A DNA stretch of 64,000 nucleotides from Holophagae bacterium (GTDB taxonomy: Bacteria > Acidobacteriota > Holophagae > Acanthopleuribacterales > Acanthopleuribacteraceae), in NCBI GenBank assembly GCA_029263455.1, contig JAJCXM010000023.1, forward strand, positions 1 through 64,000, read 5' to 3'. The position numbers were made by a program, and so were the translations under genes. This document shows positions 26,926 to 34,300 of the stretch, in pieces. The notes under the pieces are model-generated. The model was not told where the DNA came from, did not search any database, and saw only the letters and a list, made by a program, of their open reading frames with translations. Numbering within the stretch: the stretch's first letter is position 1; each line of letters starts with the position of its first letter.

Positions 26926-27492
26926 TCAACCCAATAGATCCCCTACAAAATAAAATCCCATAACCAACGCAAACACCGCCGTTGTGAGAGCTGTCGGGAT
27001 GAAGCACCATATGAATAGCGACCTACCGAACGAAAATCCGTAGGTTCTGCATGTTATCGAAAGGATGGCACGCCATAGCAAAATAGACGATAAGAACGTC
27101 GACACGGCGAGTAATGTGTAAAGGATCTGAAGTGGCCTGCTCGTAGCGTCGAGTAGCTGGCCAATGCCTAAGAGGCAGCCCTCCAGGATCCACCAGGCAA
27201 CGAGGACATGGGTTAAACGCCATCGCGCCTGCTTCAAAGCTGGAGGACCGCCCAACTTAACCGCTATGTAGTTGAAGAGAGGCCAGAATAGAGTGATCCA
27301 AAAAAGGCAGAAACCCAAGAGAAACAGGGCGTTCGGTAGGTATATAGACCGGGAAGATATCAATCCATATAGGCCACCTGTCAGAAAGAAAACCAAAATA
27401 AAGACAACTGAAATACGCGGTTGCTTCAGGACATCAACGGCACGAAGAGGCATCAACAGTAACCTAAACCCTGTAAACACGTGTCCCTCCAT
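26926..27492 (-). CDS. Yip1-like five-helix membrane protein
   Basis: About 188 residues from the ATG at 27492, which has GGAG seven bases upstream. It is almost entirely membrane-embedded: helices at ISVVFILVFFLTGGLYGLI, ALFLLGFCLFWITLFWPLF, a third near LLGIGQLLDA, and two more. The pattern VLKQPRIS before the first helix resembles Yip1-domain proteins. The open frame continues upstream to 27561 as MMYKLPPKFTGCDA, but that part is copy 2 of the duplicated 5' end of the gene at 25866. The longer frame is probably a chimera created by the duplication. Confidence 0.65.
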   Translation of the reverse strand: MEGHVFTGFRLLLMPLRAVDVLKQPRISVVFILVFFLTGGLYGLISSRSIYLPNALFLLGFCLFWITLFWPLFNYIAVKLGGPPALKQARWRLTHVLVAWWILEGCLLGIGQLLDATSRPLQILYTLLAVSTFLSSILLWRAILSITCRTYGFSFGRSLFIWCFIPTALTTAVFALVMGFYFVGDLLG

Positions 27493-27681
27493 CCCGTATC
27501 TCCATCTTACCAGCGTGGCTGCATCACAACCTGTGAATTTAGGTGGTAACTTGTACATCATTTAATATGTCTGAGGTCGTATTTAGACGGCTGTTGGTTC
27601 CCGAAAGGTAAGGGTGGCTAGGTATTATGGGTTAGATGTATTGTGCATATTTTGCTTCTGACGCGCCATGCCTGCAGCCTT

Positions 27682-27719
27682 GGGATCGCTCGTGCGCGAG
27701 CCCGGCGGTTGCACTCGGC
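27682..27719 (+). repeat. REP element A1
   Basis: A 38-base palindromic element with a perfect hairpin GCTCG-TGCG-CGAGC (27688-27701), followed by GGCGGTTGCACTCGGC. It matches REP A2 inside the RAYT gene at 37 of 38 positions. Confidence 0.8.
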
Positions 27720-27873
27720 TGACGAACTCTTCAGCGAAGTACTGCGGCGTCGATTAAACGTTGAAACTGAGATTTCTGCATCGCTTTTCAGGTCCCTGGC
27801 CCTGACGTACTTATGAAATAAGAAAGAGCTTTCGCGGAAACGGATGTTGCTCATGTGGTTCGTTGTTGGAGGT

Positions 27874-27913
27874 GGGTCGATGCCGAGTGCAACTCGGCGA
27901 TCCCAGGCCTGAT
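27874..27913 (+). repeat. REP element B1
   Basis: A 40-base element with a perfect hairpin GCCGAGT-GCA-ACTCGGC (27882-27898), then GATCCCAGGCCTGAT. It matches REP B2 at 39 of 40 positions. Its left half is the inverse complement of the end of REP A, so A and B together form a BIME-like pair. Confidence 0.8.
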
Positions 27914-27945
27914 CCGGGGACGCTTGTATTGGATAGGTTAGAATA

Positions 27946-28647
27946 GTGTTCGAGGGGGTTGTGTTGAACCGGAATACTCGCGACCTGGAAACCGGCTGGA
28001 CGTCTCGGGGTTATCTGCCACATTTTTCTGAGACCGGTGCACTGCAACACGTGACATATCACTTGGCAGACTCACTGCCATTGTTATCCATTAAGCGGAT
28101 GGAACTTCAATTGACACTTCAACCACAGGAACGTCGCTCCGTGAATCGTCATCGACGGATTCAAGCGTTGCTAGATGCAGGGCATGGGGCATGTGTTCTG
28201 AGGGATCCGGCTTGTGCGGCTATTGTCGAAAACTCGTTATTCCATGGAGACGATAGCCGCTATCGGCTGCTAGCCTGGGTGGTGATGCCCAATCATGTAC
28301 ATGTGCTCTTGGAGCAACTACAAGACTGGCCATTGAGCAAAATAATACAGAGTTGGAAACGCCATACGTCGCGTCAGATCCGCGCACGGCACAAGACGGA
28401 GGGTCCGGGATCGCTCGTGCGCAAGCCCGGCGGTTGCACTCGGCATTTACCCAGCAAGACCGAAGAACGGCAGGAAGCAGATGCGGATGCACAACAGGGA
28501 AGGTCAAGCCTCTGGCAACGGGATTATTGGGATCGGTATATCCGAGACCAGGACCACTTTGCGACGGTGGTAGATTACATTGAAATGAACCCTGTAATGG
28601 CGGGACTGGTTTCTCTGCCTCAGGATTGGCGGTTCGGCAGTGCTTAG
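27946..28647 (+). CDS. REP-associated tyrosine transposase (RAYT, Y1 family)
   Basis: A 233-residue HUH-type single-strand transposase. The catalytic HUH pair is in PNHVHVLLE (middle of the protein), and the tyrosine region is RDYWDRYIRDQDHF near the C-terminus, followed by YIEMNPVMAGL. RAYT proteins recognise REP hairpins, and four REP copies lie in and around this gene. The start is uncertain: GTG 27946, GTG 27961 and TTG 27964 are all possible, with GAGGGGG just before the latter two. Between the HUH and Tyr motifs the protein contains GPGSLVRKPGGCTRH, which is the translation of an in-frame REP element and is absent from ordinary family members as I know them. The gene may or may not still be active. 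Confidence 0.88.
   Translation: MFEGVVLNRNTRDLETGWTSRGYLPHFSETGALQHVTYHLADSLPLLSIKRMELQLTLQPQERRSVNRHRRIQALLDAGHGACVLRDPACAAIVENSLFHGDDSRYRLLAWVVMPNHVHVLLEQLQDWPLSKIIQSWKRHTSRQIRARHKTEGPGSLVRKPGGCTRHLPSKTEERQEADADAQQGRSSLWQRDYWDRYIRDQDHFATVVDYIEMNPVMAGLVSLPQDWRFGSA
28407..28444 (+). repeat. REP element A2 inside the RAYT gene
   Basis: This 38-base element is identical to REP A1 except for one base (CGAGC becomes CAAGC, weakening one hairpin pair). It lies in frame within the transposase coding sequence, with no stop. Confidence 0.82.
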
Positions 28648-28727
28648 CGTCGGGGTACAAGCTGATCGAAAGGCGAGGCACTATTGTGGGGATTGTGATT
28701 TCGTGACGGCCGTTCTTTGGTTTGGCT

Positions 28728-28767
28728 GGGTCGATGCCGAGTACAACTCGGCGATCCCAGGCCTGAT
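28728..28767 (+). repeat. REP element B2 downstream of the RAYT gene
   Basis: This 40-base element differs from REP B1 by one base (GTGCAAC becomes GTACAAC). It lies about 80 bases after the RAYT stop and gives an A-B, A-B order across the locus. Confidence 0.8.
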
Positions 28768-28843
28768 GCGAGTCGCGCGGGTCGGTTTTGGAGAAGTGGA
28801 ATTGTCAAAATGAGTCAGCTTTTTTCCTCACGTCGCCATGAAC

Positions 28844-29284
28844 CTAAGACCCCTTGGAAATATCAAATGAGTACATCACCGCTGGTGACTCGCTACCACC
28901 TAGTGACTTGTAGAACTGTCTTGCGCGGGAGTTATCCTCGTCGGCCAGAACCCAAGCTTCCGAGCAACCAAGCAGCTTGCCGTGCCGAAGTAGCGCGCGC
29001 ATGAGCTCTTTGCCGACTCCCTGACTCTGGCACGGAGGAGCAACACCAATTTCGTTAATCCAGAGCTCGCTTGGCTTGTCAGGATGAACATAGTGCACGG
29101 CTGAGGCAAAGCCAACGACCTTGCCATCGCGAAGGGCCACGGCCAAATGGTGACGTGGATCTTCAAGAAACTCACCGACCAGGTCGGGCCGAACCGGTTT
29201 GTCGAAAACCCCGTCCGCTACCTTGGAGAGAAGCTCAGCCTCATCGGGCTGCAGAATTGAGATCGTGAAGTTACCTATACCCAT
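28844..29284 (-). CDS. GNAT-family N-acetyltransferase
   Basis: A 146-residue GCN5-related acetyltransferase of full domain length. The acetyl-CoA signature is INEIGVAPPCQSQGVGKELM (V-x-P-x-x-Q-x-x-G-x-G), followed by a LGCSEAWVLADEDN strand and an ARQFYKSLGG helix, typical of the fold. The segment HHLAVALRDGKVVGFASAVHYVHPDKP is common in GNAT enzymes near the AAC(3)-I group, but substrate specificity cannot be read. The ribosome binding site is weak. It stands alone in the accessory island, convergent with the RAYT. Confidence 0.85.
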   Translation of the reverse strand: MGIGNFTISILQPDEAELLSKVADGVFDKPVRPDLVGEFLEDPRHHLAVALRDGKVVGFASAVHYVHPDKPSELWINEIGVAPPCQSQGVGKELMRALLRHGKLLGCSEAWVLADEDNSRARQFYKSLGGSESPAVMYSFDISKGS

Positions 29285-29432
29285 ACGACGTGCCGCCTAG
29301 TCACTAATTAGCTTATTGAATTGACCTCATGAATGTCATAAGAGCCTGTATTGACTTCAAGCTTACCTGCTTAAACAAGAATATTATGGTGACCTATTGT
29401 CGTAAAGTTTAAAGAAACACGAGAAAGCCTAT

Positions 29433-29505
29433 GTTCAACCAAGATTACGAACGGCGTGCGCTACACTGCGCTCACGGTTGGGCGCAATTTGACGGGGCGT
29501 TAGTC
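29433..29505 (+). other. attC-like site abutting a start codon
   Basis: A 73-base segment begins with GTTCAAC (a full match to RYYYAAC) and ends with GTTAGTC (one mismatch to GTTRRRY) immediately before the ATG at 29506. It contains a hairpin: CGTG-CGC (29455-29461), loop TACACT, GCG, a two-base bulge, and CACG. The end GGGGCGTTAG looks like a typical attC right end. The outer arms pair poorly, so the call is tentative. Confidence 0.3.
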
Positions 29506-29991
29506 ATGGATAAATGGAAGAAAACGATTCGTCGTCACGTTGGCACCTTAGCCGCCGTTTTTGGTGCCATCGTCCTTGGTTGGCTGGCTCATGTTTGGGA
29601 CAGGTATGCTGAATTCATAGATCAAGGAGAACTCCTGTGGCCCATTGTTGAGCTTTTGGGCTTGGTGGATCTGATCGAAGACTGGTGCAAAGACGTAAGC
29701 ATGATCACCGCCATGTCTTTTGTCTATGCTGGCGCACTATTCACTTGGCTCGCTCCGCCCGTGATGTTGGCTGGCTTACTGAATCGCGCAAAGCCATGGC
29801 TGGAATTGCCCATTCTCGTGATCCTGCTGTTGCCAATTTTTGTCCTTTTCCTAGCTGCAAACGCAGCTGGACTATTGTTGGTCGTATATTATTTCTGCTT
29901 CTGCTGGTTGCTGGCGCTGCCATATTTTCTTGGTTACGGCACGCGGAAGCTTGGCATGTACCTAAGGGTCGATCGACGGCCAAAATGTTGA
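29506..29991 (+). CDS. Hypothetical multi-helix membrane protein
   Basis: About 161 residues from the ATG at 29506 (MDKWKKTIRRHVGTLAAVFG); the frame is open back to an ATG at 29431, but that extension overlaps the attC-like site. Four membrane helices are visible (TLAAVFGAIVLGWLAH, AMSFVYAGALFTWLAP, LPILVILLLPIFVLFLAA and LLVVYYFCFCWLLALPYF). No motif or family is recognised. No ribosome binding site precedes the chosen start, as in many cassette genes. Confidence 0.6.
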   Translation: MDKWKKTIRRHVGTLAAVFGAIVLGWLAHVWDRYAEFIDQGELLWPIVELLGLVDLIEDWCKDVSMITAMSFVYAGALFTWLAPPVMLAGLLNRAKPWLELPILVILLLPIFVLFLAANAAGLLLVVYYFCFCWLLALPYFLGYGTRKLGMYLRVDRRPKC

Positions 29992-30121
29992 ACCCATAGG
30001 CTATGACTATCGTTCAGATATAGATTTGGGCTGATGACATCGTTTCACAGTGCCGTTTGACAGACAACTTGGTCGTTGGGAAGGGCTAAAGAGTGCTCCC
30101 TATTTATCCCCTTATTCGATC

Positions 30122-30195
30122 TTGAGCTATAACGATTGGAGTTATAGCTCAAAAATAGGCTATATTGTGAGTTATAAAAGGAACGCATATAACTC
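30122..30195 (+). promoter_or_regulatory. Paired inverted repeats, likely operator of the Fic gene
   Basis: A perfect 12-base inverted repeat TTGAGCTATAAC / GTTATAGCTCAA (30122-30133 and 30141-30152) is followed by a second one, GAGTTATA (30169-30176) and TATAACTC (30188-30195), ending directly against the ATG. All four half-sites share GAG(C/T)TATA, so one protein probably binds both palindromes. An autoregulatory operator read by the C-terminal helix-turn-helix of the Fic protein is the simplest reading. Confidence 0.7.
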
Positions 30196-31326
30196 ATGGG
30201 ATGGAATTGGCAAAAAGGCGATTGGCCCCGTTTCCGCTGGGATAAGGCGGCGCTAGATGCGGCCGAAACGATGTTCCTGCATCAATCCGGTGTATTGATC
30301 GGGGCAACCATGCATTTCAGCGAAAACGAAGAGAAACTGTTGGTTGTTGACCTGATCACGGGAGAAGCCATGAAGACATCGGAGATTGAGGGAGAATACC
30401 TCAATCGGGACAATGTTCAATCTTCCATACGGCGTAATTTTGGACTGGACACGGATAGTCGTCGGATCGAGCCTGCCGAGCGCGGCATATCCGATATGAT
30501 GAGCGATTTATTCAATAACTTTGATCGACCACTTAATCATGCCTCGCTATTTCAATGGCATCAGATGCTCACTATCGGCAGGCGTGACCTAGAGGATATT
30601 GGCCGATACCGCACTCATGACGAACCCATGCGAATTGTCTCTGGCAGAATCGACAAACCAACCGTCCACTTTCAAGCGCCGCTTTCGAATGTCCTAATCA
30701 AAGAAATGGACCGGTTCATGGCATGGTGGCATGGCACTGCGCCCGGGAGCAGGAAGCCGCTTCAGGCTCTGACACGCGCCGGGATGGCGCATTTATACTT
30801 TGTCTGCATTCACCCGTTTGAGGATGGAAACGGACGCATTGGGCGCGCGCTTGCCGAAAAAGCGCTGGCAGAATGTTTGGGAAAACCGACCTTAATTGCA
30901 CTGTCCCAAACCATTGCACGGAACCGCAAGGCCTACTACAACGCCCTGGAAGAGAGCAACAAGGATAATGAAATCACGGAATGGCTTGCCTATTTTGCCA
31001 AAACGATCCTGGAGGCGCAGGCCTATTCAATGGATATGATCGACTTCCTGATCGAGAAAACGAAACTATACGATCGGGTGAGTGGCCATCTCAATGGACG
31101 TCAGATAAAAGTCATGGAGCGCATGTTCCGCGAAGGGTTGGAGGGTTTCATGGGCGGATTGAGCGCACAAAACTATGTCAGTTTGACTACCACGTCCCGC
31201 GCAACGGCTACCCGCGATTTGTTGGACCTGGTTGAAAAGGGCGCCCTACTCAAAACTGGCGAACTGAAAGGCACACGCTACCATCTCAACATCAAACGAC
31301 GGCGTAAGACAAAGCTGGGTCACTAG
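30196..31326 (+). CDS. fic: Fic-family protein with DUF4172 N-terminus and C-terminal winged helix
   Basis: A 376-residue Fic protein. The N-terminal WNWQKGDWPRFRWD is the DUF4172 signature. An inhibitory-helix motif TSEIEG at 61-66 matches (S/T)xxxE(G/N), so this is a class II enzyme whose activity is held in check by its own N-terminal glutamate. The Fic core HPFEDGNGRIGR at 206-217 is complete, with catalytic His206, implying AMPylation (or another NMP transfer) of target hydroxyls. The C-terminal ~90 residues form a winged helix (TTTSRATATRDLLDLVEKGA), suited to DNA binding at the palindromes just upstream. Monocistronic and cytoplasmic. The target protein is unknown. Confidence 0.93.
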   Translation: MGWNWQKGDWPRFRWDKAALDAAETMFLHQSGVLIGATMHFSENEEKLLVVDLITGEAMKTSEIEGEYLNRDNVQSSIRRNFGLDTDSRRIEPAERGISDMMSDLFNNFDRPLNHASLFQWHQMLTIGRRDLEDIGRYRTHDEPMRIVSGRIDKPTVHFQAPLSNVLIKEMDRFMAWWHGTAPGSRKPLQALTRAGMAHLYFVCIHPFEDGNGRIGRALAEKALAECLGKPTLIALSQTIARNRKAYYNALEESNKDNEITEWLAYFAKTILEAQAYSMDMIDFLIEKTKLYDRVSGHLNGRQIKVMERMFREGLEGFMGGLSAQNYVSLTTTSRATATRDLLDLVEKGALLKTGELKGTRYHLNIKRRRKTKLGH

Positions 31327-31401
31327 TTCAGAACCTAAAGAGCCATATGCTGCGTTTCCACTCAACCGCGACCTGGTGAGTCAGAGGCTTTACCTGCGAC
31401 G

Positions 31402-31489
31402 GCAATGCTCGACGAGCAAGCTCATCGATGTCATGTCTTCACCACCCGCCAATACTTCGATCAAAGCTGCGGCGAGCCGTAGCACTCCA
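31402..31489 (-). repeat. Dispersed 88-bp repeat, copy 1 (coding remnant)
   Basis: This segment matches 35999-36086 at 81 of 88 positions without gaps. Read on the minus strand it encodes VLRLAAALIEVLAGGED-type sequence ending SLLVEHCRRR and a stop. Five of the seven differences fall at the wobble position of that frame, so both copies seem to descend from the same protein-coding sequence. No start or complete gene is present. The rest of 31327-31628 holds nothing I can support. Confidence 0.6.
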
Positions 31490-31628
31490 CATCGGAACTC
31501 TGAGTAAGCCCCGGCGCGCCTATTGGTCTGGTCCTTTGGCGAGCTGCTTGGGGATTCATATTCAAAAAGATATTAGTCACGGGTTAACGGTGGGTTGATT
31601 ACGACTAATTTCAATAGTTGAAATTCGA

Positions 31629-32330
31629 TTACGAAAAGAAGCGTTCTTTGACTTCTCTATACCTTGTGCGTCCGACCGGCAAGCATTCACCGTCTGTGAA
31701 TTCCAACTCATACCGGCTCCCTACATAGACTTGAAGGCGCCGCGCTTTCTGCATGTTAACAATATAGGATTTGTGGACTCGGGCAAATCGCGTAGGTAAC
31801 ACCACGATTAGTTTGCTCAACGTCTTGCTGTGGATTTCGCAGTCGCCATTATCTAATACGATTTCTGAATAATAATCAGCACCTCGAATAAACTTAATAC
31901 GGTCAAGGCTGATGCGCTCAATGGCGCCTGATTTCTTGTAGGCGAGATATTTCGTATGGCTGCCATGGTGAGCGTGCTGATCCAGAATCCTTTGAAACGC
32001 TTTGCTTAACCTTTTCTTTGTGAAGGGTTTAGGAACGAAGTCCAACACGCCGTAAGCAAAGGCATCGACTGCCTTTTCTTCGTAAGCAGAAATGATGATC
32101 GTGTGGTACGAACCCGCTGCCGTCATTTTCAATAGGTCAAAACCATCGCTCCCGTGAATGTTCAAATCGAGCAGAAGAAGATCGATGGGTGTTTTCTCGA
32201 GATAGTCAATCGCCTCATCAAAGTGATGAAAGACCTTGAGGTGGGTTAAATACTCATTGAGTAGGTCACGCGTCAAACGTTCGATTCGATTAGCAACCGT
32301 GACCTCATCCTCTACGATCACGACGATCAC
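31629..32330 (-). CDS. LytTR-type response regulator
   Basis: A 233-residue regulator. The receiver domain has an acidic cluster at EDE (7-9), phospho-acceptor Asp55 in LLLLDLNIHG, and the Lys of FVPKPFT. A LytTR DNA-binding domain occupies about 130-233: YLAYKKSGAIERISLDRI, FIRGADYYSEIVL, LSKLIVVLPTRFARVHKSYIVN. The LytTR class binds DNA through a beta fold and pairs with LytS/AlgZ-type kinases, as here: the start overlaps the stop of the kinase gene upstream by four bases. Targets are unknown; the neighbouring astacin gene is a possible candidate by location only. Confidence 0.93.
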   Translation of the reverse strand: MIVVIVEDEVTVANRIERLTRDLLNEYLTHLKVFHHFDEAIDYLEKTPIDLLLLDLNIHGSDGFDLLKMTAAGSYHTIIISAYEEKAVDAFAYGVLDFVPKPFTKKRLSKAFQRILDQHAHHGSHTKYLAYKKSGAIERISLDRIKFIRGADYYSEIVLDNGDCEIHSKTLSKLIVVLPTRFARVHKSYIVNMQKARRLQVYVGSRYELEFTDGECLPVGRTRYREVKERFFS

Positions 32331-34096
32331 GAGATCTCCTCCCCTGAACTCCTAATATCAATCAAAGTCAACCAATGGTTACCTTCTGCCGCAGCCTTCA
32401 TTTGCCATGCGGCAGGAAACGCACGCTCTAATTGGGCCTTGATGTATTTAAGGCCCATGCCTGACCCAGATTCGTCGCCACCAGGCTTGACCTTTTTCAA
32501 GCCAACAAATGGCGTCTTAAATTGGTAACGAATGCGGTCACCCTTGCGCTCGGCCGATAAATGGAAGGTCACGATCGGGTCCGTGTAACTATTGTGGCTG
32601 ATACCGTTTTCAGCCAATGTATGAAAGACCGCGGGTGGAATTCGTTCCTGAGTGTCAACGCCGTTTAACTCCAATCGGAATTGTTTCTGGAGTCTAAAAC
32701 CCATTATCTGCAAATGAAGGCGGCACAATTCTAGTTCTTGTCCAAGAGAAATAAGCGGCCGATCGGCAACCAGGGTTAATAGACGGAACTCACTGCCCAG
32801 AGCCTCGACAAATTCGGCACCCTTTTCCGGGTCTACTTCCACCCATTCCATCAAGCTGGTTAAAGAGTTCATTAGGAAGTGGGGCTGGATGTGTTTTCGG
32901 AGTAACTCCGTCTCAAGTCTGCTTGCATTCACAAGACTCATCAAATAGCTCCGTTGTTGCTGGAAATGTTCCATTGCCAGCTGGGCCAATATGAGCGTAA
33001 GTAAGATACCAAAACACAGGAAAAAGGCACCCATGTGCATCATGATCCCAATCAAACAACTCAACACGCCCAAGAACGACGGCAACAGACCCTTGCCGCC
33101 ACCCAAAAACGCCACCACATGGATCGCTAATGACGTCATCAAGACTAAGATAATGATCAATTGGCCTTCGTCATCCATGCCGAATACGACAATCGGTTGC
33201 GCGGCAACCAGCGTCGCCGCGATGAACAAGCCACCTAACCAAACCCATTTTCGCTTGAGGTTGTATTTAACGAGGAAGTAGGTGGGGAAGAGTAAGGTGA
33301 TCAACCCAATACAGAACGTCAAAGTCCACCAATGAAGAATGTATTTGTCGTAGGAATAACCGATGGCCCACCAAAAAATATCCGCCAATCCCAGCACAAA
33401 AAAGCTAAAACAAAGCACACTGAACACCAAATAATGCCGTGATTTTCTGTGGCCGATAAACAGAAAGAAAAAATAGAGACCGACGATGATCGGCACCGCA
33501 ACGAACATCAATTCCAGCAAATCATGTGGGTCCAATTTACCGTGCCCAATCACGGCCTCCTGGAAGTTCCAATGTTGAAAGATGCGGTTATTAGCCAGGC
33601 GCTGAAGGGGGTCAAAATAGAGACGATCCCCATATTGGCGATGCCAACTGGAGAGCCGTAGGCTAAGAACAACCGAATCCTCTTCTACAATATGTCGTGG
33701 TATCCGAAAGATATTTTCATAGCGACCGGGAACCTCTTCCTGGGCAACGCGACCAACCTGTCCGTTCATGCCAATCAATTCGCCATTCAAGAAGAGTTCG
33801 TACGAGGCCAGCATCCTCATTTTGAAATCAAAATGGTGACCAACTTGTCGCGCCTCATCTCCGATGATGAGCCTCGACCTCACCCAATAAACGCCTTGGA
33901 TGTTTCTAAGCTGATCACTTGATAACAGAGCCCAATCGGAGTCGTCATAGTCGGGATTCGACCAACTAGGGTCGTCACCAGCCTTGAATTTGATTTCCGG
34001 CATCGAAAATGGGTCATCGAAAAAACAGGATTCGCATGCGATGACATCCGATGCGAATATGCTTAAAACGGATAGCACTATCCCAAGCCGTATCAC
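32327..34096 (-). CDS. LytS/AlgZ-type sensor kinase with periplasmic jelly-roll and membrane domain
   Basis: A 589-residue kinase with a signal peptide ending near IACES. Residues ~25-190 are a periplasmic beta domain (YWVRSRLIIGDE, YELFLNGELIGMNGQVG), similar in layout to the one in the sensor at 15639-17744. Seven membrane helices follow at about 195-390. The cytoplasmic part has the His_kinase box KHIQPHFLMNSLTSLMEWVE with the phospho-acceptor His, then a degenerate ATPase domain with a HTLAENGISHN N-box and GSGMGLKYIK. It is the upstream gene of the coupled pair with the LytTR regulator. The ligand is unknown. Confidence 0.9.
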   Translation of the reverse strand: MIRLGIVLSVLSIFASDVIACESCFFDDPFSMPEIKFKAGDDPSWSNPDYDDSDWALLSSDQLRNIQGVYWVRSRLIIGDEARQVGHHFDFKMRMLASYELFLNGELIGMNGQVGRVAQEEVPGRYENIFRIPRHIVEEDSVVLSLRLSSWHRQYGDRLYFDPLQRLANNRIFQHWNFQEAVIGHGKLDPHDLLELMFVAVPIIVGLYFFFLFIGHRKSRHYLVFSVLCFSFFVLGLADIFWWAIGYSYDKYILHWWTLTFCIGLITLLFPTYFLVKYNLKRKWVWLGGLFIAATLVAAQPIVVFGMDDEGQLIIILVLMTSLAIHVVAFLGGGKGLLPSFLGVLSCLIGIMMHMGAFFLCFGILLTLILAQLAMEHFQQQRSYLMSLVNASRLETELLRKHIQPHFLMNSLTSLMEWVEVDPEKGAEFVEALGSEFRLLTLVADRPLISLGQELELCRLHLQIMGFRLQKQFRLELNGVDTQERIPPAVFHTLAENGISHNSYTDPIVTFHLSAERKGDRIRYQFKTPFVGLKKVKPGGDESGSGMGLKYIKAQLERAFPAAWQMKAAAEGNHWLTLIDIRSSGEEIS

Positions 34097-34300
34097 GTAT
34101 CCCCCATCGCCAACCGCTCGATTGGCCTAGAAACCAGATTACTGGTGAAACTGGTCATTGATTTGGCATCTGATTCACCATAATATCCCATCGGTGTTTT
34201 GATTAAGTTTGTTCTCTTGCGGAATTAATCTTGGCCCAATGACTTCCGACTGGCTTCGTGGTTGGACTTGGTTGGCCGCCTTTTCTATGGAACCCGTTTT

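Larger units (their letters stand above)
27521..27942. repeat. Leader repeat, copy 2, split by a REP-bounded insertion
   Basis: Copy 2 of the leader repeat runs from 27521 to about 27673, is interrupted by ~237 bases carrying REP A1 and REP B1, and resumes at 27911-27942. Both junctions carry CCTG (27671-27674 and 27908-27911), consistent with a short target duplication or a preferred tetranucleotide. It continues into the start region of the RAYT gene. Confidence 0.7.

Noticed and set aside
22000-30000. An integron with integrase, or a prophage, as the source of the island
   Set aside because: No integrase, recombinase or phage structural gene is present, and gene orientation is mixed; only two weak attC-like sites were found.
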